64,000 bases of DNA, from the NCBI RefSeq assembly GCF_001043055.1, contig NZ_JYLF01000007.1, positions 1 to 64,000 on the forward strand, in the 5' to 3' direction. Made by a program: the position numbers and the translations under genes. Shown one piece after another: positions 57,128 to 64,000 of this stretch (within the stretch, counting starts at the first letter, position 1; every line of letters begins with the position of its first letter). Source of the stretch: Pseudomonas weihenstephanensis (GTDB lineage Bacteria > Pseudomonadota > Gammaproteobacteria > Pseudomonadales > Pseudomonadaceae). Below the pieces are notes generated by a model. It searched no databases. It saw nothing but the letters and a program-made list of their open reading frames with translations, and had not been told where the DNA came from.

Positions 57128-59224
57128 ATGGTTTCTGCAAGTTACTCCCCCGCGTTGGTTTTGATTTCACTGTGTGTCGCCATGCTGGCGTCGTACACGG
57201 CCCTTGATCTGGCAGGCCGGATCGCCACGGCGCGTGGTCGTGCCGTTTACCTATGGATGGGTGGCGGCTCGCTGGCGATGGGCTTCGGCATCTGGTCGAT
57301 GCACTTTATCGGCATGTTGGCGCTGTCCTTGCCCATTGAGCTGGGTTACGACGTGGGCCTGACCCTGTGGTCGTTGCTGGTGGCCATCCTGTCCTCAGGT
57401 TTTGCCTTGTGGATGGTCAGCCAGCCGCGTTTGCCGGCGCTGCAATTATTATTTGGCGCCTTGATCATGGGAGCGGGCATCAGCGCCATGCACTACAGCG
57501 GCATGGCCGCGTTGCGCATGCAGCCAGGCATCGATTACGACCCGGCACTGTTTGGCTTGTCTTTGGTGATTGCGGTGGGCGCTTCGGCCGCCGCGCTGTC
57601 GATTGCCTTTCGCTTGCGTCAGCAAACGCCGTATGTGCGTCTGGCCAGGGCGGGCGCGTCGGTGATCATGGGGTTGGCGATTGTCGGCATGCACTACACC
57701 GGCATGGCGGCTGCGAGTTTTCCGGCGGGCAGCTTTTGCGGTGCGGCGCTCGATGGTTTGAGTGGCAAAGGCTTGGACGACCTGGTGTTGGTCGCCAGCC
57801 TGGCGGTGTTGATTATCGCGTTGCTGACGTCGATTTTTGATGCCAGGCTCGATGCGCGCACGGCGGCGCTGGCAGACTCGCTGACGCTGGCCAATCAAGA
57901 GCTGACGCAACTGGCGCTGCACGACAACCTGACCGGGTTGCCCAACCGTATTTTGCTGGCCGACCGTATTGGTCAGGCCCAGCGCAAAGTCGCGGAGCAG
58001 GGTGGCTGTTTCTCGTTGATGTTTATCGACCTGGATGGCTTTAAGCCGGTGAATGATGCGTTCGGCCACCATTTAGGTGATCGCTTGCTGCGTGAAGTCG
58101 CGCTGCGCCTGCGTGAGCAGTTGCGCGGGCAAGACACCCTGGCGCGCATTGGCGGCGATGAGTTTGTGCTGCTGGTGCGCTTGAATGAAGCCGATGATGC
58201 GCCACAGGTGGCGGCGCGCCAGGTCAGCCTGTTGTCCAGAACGTTTCAAGTGGACGAGCATCAGTTGCAAATCTCCGCAAGCATCGGCATTGCGCTCTAC
58301 CCCGGCAATGGTGAAAGCGCCGAGGAGTTGTTGATGAACGCCGACGCGGCGATGTACCACGCCAAAGGCGCGGGCAAAAATGGGTACAGCTTTTTTGATG
58401 TGTCCATGAACACCAATGCGCGCAAGCAATTGCAACTGCTCCAGGACCTGCGTCATGCCTTAGAGCATCAGCAGTTCTGCCTGCACTATCAGCCCAAATT
58501 CGACGCTAGCAATGGCCAGGCGGTGGGGGCCGAAGCGCTGTTGCGCTGGGAGCATCCACAGCAAGGGCTGCTGATGCCGGACGCGTTTATCGACCTGGCG
58601 GAAAAGACCGGGTTGATCATTTCGATAGGCGAATGGGTACTCAACGAAGCGTGTCGCCAGATGCGCCTGTGGAGTGATCAGGGTTACAGCCACTGGCGCA
58701 TGGCGGTGAACCTGTCGGCCTTGCAGTTTTGTCACAAAGGGCTGGTGGACAGCGTTGCGTCGGCCCTGGCGCGTCATCAATTGCCGGCCAACAGCCTGAC
58801 CCTGGAAATTACCGAAACCACCGCCATGAGCGATGCGGATGCCAGCATGAACGTGCTGCAACAGCTGTCACTGATGGGGGTCGACCTGTCCATTGATGAC
58901 TTCGGTACCGGTTATTCGAGCTTGATGTACCTCAAGCGTTTGCCGGCCAACGAGCTGAAAATTGACCGTGGTTTTGTGCGTGACCTGGAGCACGACAGTG
59001 ACGACGCGGCCATCGTCTCGGCCATCGTTGCGCTGGGGCAGGCGCTGGGGTTGCGCATTGTGGCCGAGGGGGTTGAGACCGATACCCAGCAAAGCTTTTT
59101 GACCACCCTTGGCTGCGACGCGTTGCAGGGGTTCTTGCTGGGCCACCCCAAACCTGCGCAACAGTTCATGGCCGATATCCACCAAGGCCAACAAGCGCTT
59201 GTGCAGAAAAACACGGCGCACTGA
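57128..59224 (+). CDS. MHYT-GGDEF-EAL cyclic-di-GMP enzyme
   Basis: 698 residues from the ATG at 57128 (agaagg just upstream); an ATG 93 bp earlier is possible but lacks a ribosome site. The N-terminal MHYT sensor has seven helices with three repeats of the metal-binding pattern: MHFIGM, MHYSGM and MHYTGM. Then come a GGDEF domain with intact GGDEF (RIGGDEFVLLVR) and an EAL domain with intact EAL (GAEALLRWEHP) and DDFGTGYSSL. Both catalytic motifs being present, it could make or break c-di-GMP; MHYT proteins are thought to sense O2, CO or NO through copper. Confidence 0.92.
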   Translation: MVSASYSPALVLISLCVAMLASYTALDLAGRIATARGRAVYLWMGGGSLAMGFGIWSMHFIGMLALSLPIELGYDVGLTLWSLLVAILSSGFALWMVSQPRLPALQLLFGALIMGAGISAMHYSGMAALRMQPGIDYDPALFGLSLVIAVGASAAALSIAFRLRQQTPYVRLARAGASVIMGLAIVGMHYTGMAAASFPAGSFCGAALDGLSGKGLDDLVLVASLAVLIIALLTSIFDARLDARTAALADSLTLANQELTQLALHDNLTGLPNRILLADRIGQAQRKVAEQGGCFSLMFIDLDGFKPVNDAFGHHLGDRLLREVALRLREQLRGQDTLARIGGDEFVLLVRLNEADDAPQVAARQVSLLSRTFQVDEHQLQISASIGIALYPGNGESAEELLMNADAAMYHAKGAGKNGYSFFDVSMNTNARKQLQLLQDLRHALEHQQFCLHYQPKFDASNGQAVGAEALLRWEHPQQGLLMPDAFIDLAEKTGLIISIGEWVLNEACRQMRLWSDQGYSHWRMAVNLSALQFCHKGLVDSVASALARHQLPANSLTLEITETTAMSDADASMNVLQQLSLMGVDLSIDDFGTGYSSLMYLKRLPANELKIDRGFVRDLEHDSDDAAIVSAIVALGQALGLRIVAEGVETDTQQSFLTTLGCDALQGFLLGHPKPAQQFMADIHQGQQALVQKNTAH

Positions 59225-59287
59225 CAAACACCCTGCTGCCAGTTATTCTGCCCGCAGGTTTACACCGTGAATGGGGAACGCGTATTT

Positions 59288-60034
59288 ATGGATAAAGTCA
59301 TCGTGATCACCGGTGGCAGCCGTGGCATTGGGGCGGCAACAGCACTGTTGGCAGCCCGGCAAGGCTATAAAATCTGCATCAACTACCTGGCTGACGACGC
59401 GGCGGCGCACGAGGTGCTGGAGCACGTCCGGGCCTTGGGCGCACAGGCGATCAGCGTGCGCGCCGACATCAGCAATGAGGACGAAGTCATCAGCCTGTTC
59501 CTTCGGGTTGATCAGGAACTGGGGCCGGTGACTGCCCTGGTCAACAATGCCGGGACCGTGGGGCACAAGTCGCGGGTTGAAGACATGTCCGAGTTCCGCA
59601 TTCTGCACACCCTTAAAACCAATGTGCTGGGCCCGATTCTGTGTGCCAAGCATGCTGTGCTGCGCATGTCCCCCCGTTATGGCGGGCAGGGCGGCAACAT
59701 CGTAAACGTCTCGTCGGTGGCGGCGCGCTTGGGCTCGCCGGGTGAGTACGTTGATTACGCCGCGTCCAAAGGGGCGCTGGACACCTTCACCGTCGGCCTG
59801 TCCAAAGAGTTGGCGGGTGAGGGGATCAGAGTCAACGCGGTGCGGCCGGGTTACATCTTCACCGACTTTCATGCCTTGAGCGGGGACCCGGGGCGTGTCA
59901 GCAAGCTGGAGTCCATCATCCCGATGGGCCGAGGTGGTCGCCCTGAAGAAGTTGCTGAGGCTATTGTGTGGTTGTTATCGGACAAAGCCTCGTATGCCAC
60001 AGGCACATTCGTCGACATGGGCGGCGGACGCTGA
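59288..60034 (+). CDS. Short-chain dehydrogenase/reductase
   Basis: 248 residues from the ATG at 59288, with gggga nine bases upstream. NAD(P)-binding TGGSRGIG (8-15), NNAG (86-89), active-site YAASK (Y157, K161) preceded by the catalytic serine region VSSVAARLGSPGEYVD. The C-terminal VDMGGGR is typical of FabG-like SDRs. It is monocistronic, 63 bp after the MHYT gene. Substrate unknown. Confidence 0.92.
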   Translation: MDKVIVITGGSRGIGAATALLAARQGYKICINYLADDAAAHEVLEHVRALGAQAISVRADISNEDEVISLFLRVDQELGPVTALVNNAGTVGHKSRVEDMSEFRILHTLKTNVLGPILCAKHAVLRMSPRYGGQGGNIVNVSSVAARLGSPGEYVDYAASKGALDTFTVGLSKELAGEGIRVNAVRPGYIFTDFHALSGDPGRVSKLESIIPMGRGGRPEEVAEAIVWLLSDKASYATGTFVDMGGGR

Positions 60035-60388
60035 ACAGCGCACAAGTGTTGATGTGCTTTAGATGGGCGTGCCCTACCATCCGGCCGCCTCGCCAAGTCT
60101 CGGCGGTGGCTTCGCTTCGGCACCGTTGCGGGGGCACGCCGCGACGGGCCATCCTAGGCCCAACACGGCTGTCTGGGCATTCTCGCAACAGTCACTGCGC
60201 TCAGCCTTCTGTGAGGGGCCTTTGCGTTGTTCGATCGATGTGGGTGGCAACAGGAAGAGATTGAAAAGCAAAGAGCAAAAAGCAACCCGCGCGAGGGTCT
60301 TGCAATTGAAGTCAATAAGTCGATAATGCGACTTATTACTATTTGAGTCTGGTTGTTTTTTATGAATTGTTCGAGTGGCGCAGTCCCT
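60035..60388. other. Intergenic region upstream of the FecR-like gene
   Basis: 354 bp with no supported gene. The left part is G/C rich with several imperfect inverted repeats (about 60080-60200) that could be degenerate REP sequence. The right part is A/T rich and carries a Fur-box-like palindrome. No sigma-factor gene is present. Confidence 0.55.
60314..60340 (+). promoter_or_regulatory. Inverted repeat overlapping a Fur-box-like site
   Basis: Perfect 9-bp arms aataagtcg (60314-60322) and cgacttatt (60329-60337). The overlapping gataatgcgacttattact (60322-60340) matches 13 of 19 Fur consensus positions by hand. It lies about 50 bp before the FecR-like start. Confidence 0.45.
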
Positions 60389-60715
60389 ATGAGCAAAAGC
60401 AGCGTTGACCCCATTACCCGTGCGGCTGTTGACTGGATGTTGCTGCTTGAGTCCGGCCACGCATGTCCTTCCCAACGTCAGGTGTTCAAAGCCTGGCTGG
60501 CGCAAAACCCGGAACACCTGGCTGCCTGGCAGCGCGTCGCCGATGTTTTAAGTTTTAAATCCCGTCAAACCGCAGACCCTGATCAACTCAAAGAAGTGCG
60601 CCGGGTGCTGAGCGCCGGTACTTCGTTCTCGCGCCACAAGGCCATTCAACACGCATGGCTTGCGTTTTTAATCGGGGTGGGGGTTCTGGCCTCGGGCCTG
60701 CTGCTCCAGGGCTGA
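60389..60715 (+). CDS. FecR/PupR-type anti-sigma N-terminal domain protein, short
   Basis: 108 residues from the ATG at 60389. The N-terminal part is the cytoplasmic sigma-binding domain of FecR-type regulators (DPITRAAVDWMLLLESGHACPSQRQVFKAWLAQNPEHLAAWQRV), and a C-terminal membrane helix follows (AFLIGVGVLASGLLLQG). The whole periplasmic FecR domain (usually ~200 residues more) is absent. No ECF sigma gene adjoins. Its last 48 bp overlap the 3' end of the convergent epimerase gene. It may be a genuine short form, known for this domain, or a truncated gene. Confidence 0.65.
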   Translation: MSKSSVDPITRAAVDWMLLLESGHACPSQRQVFKAWLAQNPEHLAAWQRVADVLSFKSRQTADPDQLKEVRRVLSAGTSFSRHKAIQHAWLAFLIGVGVLASGLLLQG

Positions 60716-61936
60716 TGCCAGGCTGAACGCCAACGGCAGGCGGGGCAGTAGCGTGGCCTGGTAGGCATGGTAGAGGTCAGGTTTGCCAGGCCAAATGCGC
60801 GCCGAAGGTTGATTGTCCGGGTTCAGTTCGTGATGCCAGCTGCCGTGTTGGCGGTCGATCAGGTGCAGGTCGATGTAGTCCCAAAACTGCGTGTACCACG
60901 TTTGATACTGCGCCTCGCCTGTGCGCTGCCACAGCGCCGCCGCCGCGGCTGAGGCCTCGGCCAGCGTCCAGTGCAGGCGCTCACGCACCACCGGCCGGTT
61001 GTCCTCATCGAGTGTGTAAACAATGCCGCTGCTGCCATCGACATTCCAGCCGTAGCGGCACGCGCTGTGAAACAGCTGGCGGGCATCTTCGAGTAACCAC
61101 GCGGGCGTCGACAGGCTGCGCTGCGTGCGTGCAGCTTCCAGATGCAGCAACAGCCGCGCCCACTCAAAGGCATGGCCTGGGGTCTTGCCAAAAGGGCGGA
61201 ATTGATCGGCCGGGTTATCGCGGTTGTAATCGGGCAAGGGCTGCCAGTTGCCATCAAAGTGCTCAACCGGCAGGTAGTCCGATTGCGCGGCATGTTGATG
61301 GATCACCCGTTCTGCAATGCGCAGGGCGCGGTCGAGCCATACGTCTTCATCGAGCACATCGGCCAACGCCAGAAAAGCCTCGGTGGCGTGCATGTTGCTG
61401 TTCGCCCCGCGATACGCCTCGCAGTCACTCCAATCGTTGGCAAAGGACTCCAGCAATGCCCCCTCGTCTTCAGACCAAAACGTATCTTCAAGGATTTGGA
61501 CCGCATCGCCCAGCAGTTCGGCCGAACCTTGCCGACCGGCCATGACCGCCGAACTGAAAGCCAGCGCAACAAAGGCATGCAGGTAGGCTTGTTTGCGAGC
61601 AGTACCCGCGTGTGCGGTCGAGGTGGCGAACCAGCCGCCGTGTTTGGCATCACGCAAAGGCCCGGCCAACGCGGCTAACCCGTGATCAATCAGTTGCACA
61701 CAATCGGGCAGGCCCTTGAGGTGGGCGAGCGCAAAACTGTGCACCATGCGTGCGGTGGTAACGGTGTCTGCGTCAGCCTCATCGGGGCGGCGACCAAAGC
61801 GGTCCAGACAGGCAAAACCCTGTGGCACTCGCGCAGCTTTGGCGAATTCAATCAGCGTTCGGCCCTGCTCATCAAGCCATTGATGGTGCGCAACAGAAGC
61901 CATCGAACCAGCGTGCGTGCGAGTGAGATCAATCAT
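60668..61936 (-). CDS. N-acylglucosamine 2-epimerase (AGE) family sugar isomerase
   Basis: 422 residues from the ATG at 61936, preceded by aggtgg; longer readings lack support. It is an (alpha/alpha)6-barrel protein with family motifs RMVHSFALAHLKG (near 65), LHAFVALAFSSAV, SNMHATEAFLALADV and PGHAFEWARLLLHLE, where the histidines and arginine line the active site. It may interconvert mannose/fructose or similar aldose-ketose pairs. Its 3' end overlaps the convergent FecR-like gene. The closest functional class (mannose isomerase, cellobiose epimerase) cannot be fixed by eye. Confidence 0.88.
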   Translation of the reverse strand: MIDLTRTHAGSMASVAHHQWLDEQGRTLIEFAKAARVPQGFACLDRFGRRPDEADADTVTTARMVHSFALAHLKGLPDCVQLIDHGLAALAGPLRDAKHGGWFATSTAHAGTARKQAYLHAFVALAFSSAVMAGRQGSAELLGDAVQILEDTFWSEDEGALLESFANDWSDCEAYRGANSNMHATEAFLALADVLDEDVWLDRALRIAERVIHQHAAQSDYLPVEHFDGNWQPLPDYNRDNPADQFRPFGKTPGHAFEWARLLLHLEAARTQRSLSTPAWLLEDARQLFHSACRYGWNVDGSSGIVYTLDEDNRPVVRERLHWTLAEASAAAAALWQRTGEAQYQTWYTQFWDYIDLHLIDRQHGSWHHELNPDNQPSARIWPGKPDLYHAYQATLLPRLPLAFSLASALEQQARGQNPHPD

Positions 61937-62060
61937 GGGCCACCTATGTTTTTGGGCATGATCCAGCGCGTGCAGCCTAAGGGATTGATCACCCGTTGAA
62001 CAGCTGAAAGGTTTCACTGCGCCGCGTCACACGTGCTGTGGATTCAGCGCCGTTGATTGC

Positions 62061-62924
62061 TCAGACCTCCGGTCCCCAGCGTTGCGACCAGTCGCTGTCT
62101 TGTTTGACGATGTCGCGCAATAGCTCAAGCGCCTGTTGCAGCGCCGCGCAATCACGTTCGCGCGAATACACCAGATAGGTGGGGTAGCTGAATTCTGGCG
62201 CTTTGGGCACCCGCTCCAGCGCACCGCTGTTGAGGTAGCTTTGCACCACCCGCGTGCGAAAGTAGCCACTGCCGCCGTTTTCAAGAATGTAGTGCAGCGC
62301 CACAGGTCCCAGGTTGAAGCTGAGCGCGGCGCGCGCTTTATCGGGCAGCGCAGCATCATGCTGACGCCGAAAATCTTCGCCCCAATCCACGTACACATAA
62401 GGCTCTGGTAAGGCGGGGCGGCGGATTTGAATCAGCTTTTCTTCCAGCAATTGCTCCACCTGCACCCCAGGCCAATACGCGGGCCGGTAAACCAGAGCGG
62501 CATCCAGCAAGCCCATTTCCACTTGACGCAACAACTGCTCGCCATCGCGAATTTGCACGCGCACGGCGTGGGAGGTGAGGTGTTGGCGCAGGGCTTTGGT
62601 CCAGCTCAGGATCAGCGGGTTGCACAGGCTGACTTCCCCCGCGATATGCAGCACTTGATTGAGCCCTTCAGGGCGCGGCAAATCGCGCCGTGCCGCTTCC
62701 CAGGTTTGCAGCAGTTGATTGGCATACACCACAAAGGCTTCACCTTCGGGGGTTAACCTGGCCCCGGCGCGGTTGCGAATGAACAGCGTCACGCCCAGCA
62801 GGCTTTCAAGTTTCTGCACCCGTGCCGTGACGGCGGTCTGGGTCACATGCAGGTTCTGGGCTGCGCTGGCAAGGCTGCCGTAGCGAACAATTTCAAGAAA
62901 GGTTCGAGCCAGATCCAGGTCCAT
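62061..62924 (-). CDS. LysR-family transcriptional regulator
   Basis: 287 residues from the ATG at 62924. HTH: MDLDLARTFLEIVRYGSLASAAQNLHVTQTAVTARVQKLE, followed by the effector domain. It lies between the epimerase gene (same strand, downstream) and the divergent [2Fe-2S]/FAD genes. Divergence makes the latter its more likely target (inference). Confidence 0.92.
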   Translation of the reverse strand: MDLDLARTFLEIVRYGSLASAAQNLHVTQTAVTARVQKLESLLGVTLFIRNRAGARLTPEGEAFVVYANQLLQTWEAARRDLPRPEGLNQVLHIAGEVSLCNPLILSWTKALRQHLTSHAVRVQIRDGEQLLRQVEMGLLDAALVYRPAYWPGVQVEQLLEEKLIQIRRPALPEPYVYVDWGEDFRRQHDAALPDKARAALSFNLGPVALHYILENGGSGYFRTRVVQSYLNSGALERVPKAPEFSYPTYLVYSRERDCAALQQALELLRDIVKQDSDWSQRWGPEV

Positions 62925-63068
62925 AGAGGGCCGCCGCAGTGCAAAGGGCATTTAGTGTAAGTGCATTAGGTCGAAAACTCGAAAAATCAGGTGAATCTAT
63001 TGGCTTATATCAATGCTTATTTTTGCGAATCGTCTAACGTTCATGGACTTGGTATTTAAACGCCAAGA

Positions 63069-63134
63069 CCTCTGGCTGCCCAAAAAATCCAGAGGCCCGC
63101 ATGAAGCGGTGCGGCACCTGCGGGTGTGCCGCAC
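63069..63134 (+). promoter_or_regulatory. Tandem hairpins in the leader of the [2Fe-2S]/FAD operon
   Basis: A cctctgg/ccagagg stem (63069-63095) is followed by a perfect gtgcggcac/gtgccgcac stem (63109-63134), 30 bp before the start codon. Neither has a T-run right after it. They could stabilise the mRNA or affect translation. Confidence 0.4.
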
Positions 63135-63163
63135 AAGACACATTAAAAGGACAACATAAAAAA

Positions 63164-63481
63164 ATGGATGATTTGAACCGGCAGTACGACATTCAACCTT
63201 TAATGCAGGCGGACATGACCATCCTCATCAATGGTCAGGCGGTGAATGCTGCGCAAGGGGAAACCGTACTCAGCGTCTTGAATTCAGTGGGTGTGCGCCA
63301 GGTGTCAGCCAATGATCACGGACAGATCAGCGGTGCATATTGCGGCATGGGCGTGTGCTACTGCTGCCTGGTCAATATTGACGGTCGGCACAAGCGTCGC
63401 GCCTGTCAGACCGTGGTACACCCCGGTATGAAAGTCGAAACCGGACACAACCGGGTCGCCGAACAGGAGAAAGTGCTATGA
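63164..63481 (+). CDS. [2Fe-2S] ferredoxin-like subunit of an amino acid/opine dehydrogenase
   Basis: 105 residues from the ATG at 63164 with aaaagga upstream. The cluster-binding loop is CGMGVCYCCLVNIDG with a later RRACQT cysteine, the plant-type ferredoxin spacing seen in small subunits of HcnABC (cyanide synthase), opine oxidase and D-hydroxyproline dehydrogenase complexes. Its stop overlaps the start of the FAD gene (ATGA), so the two are coupled. Electrons would pass between flavin subunits. A catalytic FAD subunit with an amino-acid oxidase fold is expected further right. Confidence 0.85.
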   Translation: MDDLNRQYDIQPLMQADMTILINGQAVNAAQGETVLSVLNSVGVRQVSANDHGQISGAYCGMGVCYCCLVNIDGRHKRRACQTVVHPGMKVETGHNRVAEQEKVL

Positions 63482-64000
63482 GCCTGAATCCTGTCATCGT
63501 TGGGGGTGGCCCGGCGGGTATGTCAGCCGCGATCGAGCTGGCGCAGCATGGCGTAGCCAGCACCTTGCTCGAAGAGGCGTCGCGCCTGGGCGGTGTGGTG
63601 TATCGCGGCCCGTTGCGCGAAGGCGTTGAGCTGGACTATTTGGGTGAGCGCTATAAAGACGCGCTGCATAAATTGCACGCTGAATTCGCCGAGTTTGGCC
63701 ATCTGGTCGATGTGCGGCTCAATCATCGCGTGATTGGTGGTCAGGGCGAACAGCGGTTACAAATGCTCGATGCCCATGAACAGGTGCAAGAGATTCAATT
63801 CCCGCAACTGGTGTTGTCGGCCGGCTGCCATGAGCGCAGCGTGCCTTTTCCGGGCTGGACCACGCCGGGAGTCATCATGCTCGGCGGCCTGCAATTGCAG
63901 ATCAAAAGTGGTGTAGTCAAGCCTAAAGGCCCGGTACTCATCGCGGGCACTGGGCCTCTGTTGATGCTGGTTGCCTGCCAGTTGCATGCGGCGGGTGTCG
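63478..64000 (+). CDS. FAD-dependent oxidoreductase subunit (HcnB/OoxA-like), partial at right edge
   Basis: The open frame runs off the window after 174 residues. It starts MSLNPVIVGGGPAGMSAAIELA, an FAD-binding GxGxxG motif (GGGPAG) near residue 9, with a second nucleotide-binding GTGPLLMLVACQL at the end. This pyridine nucleotide-disulfide oxidoreductase layout next to a small [2Fe-2S] gene fits HcnB, OoxA or LhpE-type subunits. Cyanide synthase itself is only one option; amino acid or opine dehydrogenation is as likely. Confidence 0.8.
   Translation, partial: MSLNPVIVGGGPAGMSAAIELAQHGVASTLLEEASRLGGVVYRGPLREGVELDYLGERYKDALHKLHAEFAEFGHLVDVRLNHRVIGGQGEQRLQMLDAHEQVQEIQFPQLVLSAGCHERSVPFPGWTTPGVIMLGGLQLQIKSGVVKPKGPVLIAGTGPLLMLVACQLHAAGV

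Noticed and set aside
59243..59872. 209-codon frame antisense to the SDR gene
   Set aside because: Shadow of the SDR frame, whose catalytic motifs are intact.
1..64000. CRISPR array
   Set aside because: No regularly spaced direct repeats and no cas-like genes were seen.

Overview
The window reads as a chromosome segment of a Pseudomonas species, probably of the fluorescens/fragi side of the genus. The evidence is moderate-to-high GC, the order uvrB / divergent aminotransferase / tRNA-Asn, a malate:quinone oxidoreductase that begins with a signal-like peptide, DUF1289 and DUF1615 proteins, REP-type palindromes and many TonB-dependent receptors. The species is an inference.

Layout. 1-2030: the start of a serine recombinase runs off the left edge on the minus strand, and right beside it lies a fecA-type receptor gene that has lost its 5' part, so an element seems to have inserted into fecA. 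2109-7122: YbjJ-like MFS protein, a perfect REP palindrome, uvrB, an aromatic/aspartate aminotransferase and tRNA-Asn. 7269-14304: a lipoprotein, a thioredoxin-fold-like periplasmic protein, a PAS-GAF hybrid histidine kinase, a trimethylamine monooxygenase (tmm) and small conserved proteins. 14843-24253: mqo with a structured leader, a CAP-domain protein, an acetyltransferase-like/UPF0149 pair, threonine dehydratase divergent from a MocR regulator, a DUF1615 lipoprotein and an FKBP isomerase.

24444-29175 is an iron-uptake cluster: a Fur-box-like site, a PfeA-type catecholate siderophore receptor, then DUF3649, PepSY and DUF3325 membrane proteins, plausibly a ferrisiderophore reductase module. 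29614-35462 is an A/T-richer accessory locus with an uncharacterised 338-residue protein and a 1595-residue Rhs/YD-repeat protein that has a hydrophobic C-terminal domain and no visible immunity gene. 35516-37815 is a polar amino acid ABC importer without an ATPase. 38002-48648 is a large minus-strand operon, tonB-exbB-exbD-receptor-yejA-yejB-yejE-yejF. Together these genes encode a complete route from outside the cell to the cytoplasm for a peptide-like substrate.

48649-49824 is mostly non-coding, with strong inverted repeats and a frameshifted gene remnant. 49825-59224 holds an ABC exporter, an OmpR/EnvZ-type two-component pair, a DHA2 efflux pump with a divergent LysR regulator, and an MHYT-GGDEF-EAL cyclic-di-GMP protein. 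59288-64000 holds an SDR oxidoreductase, a FecR-like stub preceded by a Fur-box-like site and overlapping an AGE-family sugar epimerase gene, a LysR regulator, and the start of an amino acid/opine dehydrogenase-type operon ([2Fe-2S] subunit plus FAD subunit) that runs off the right edge.
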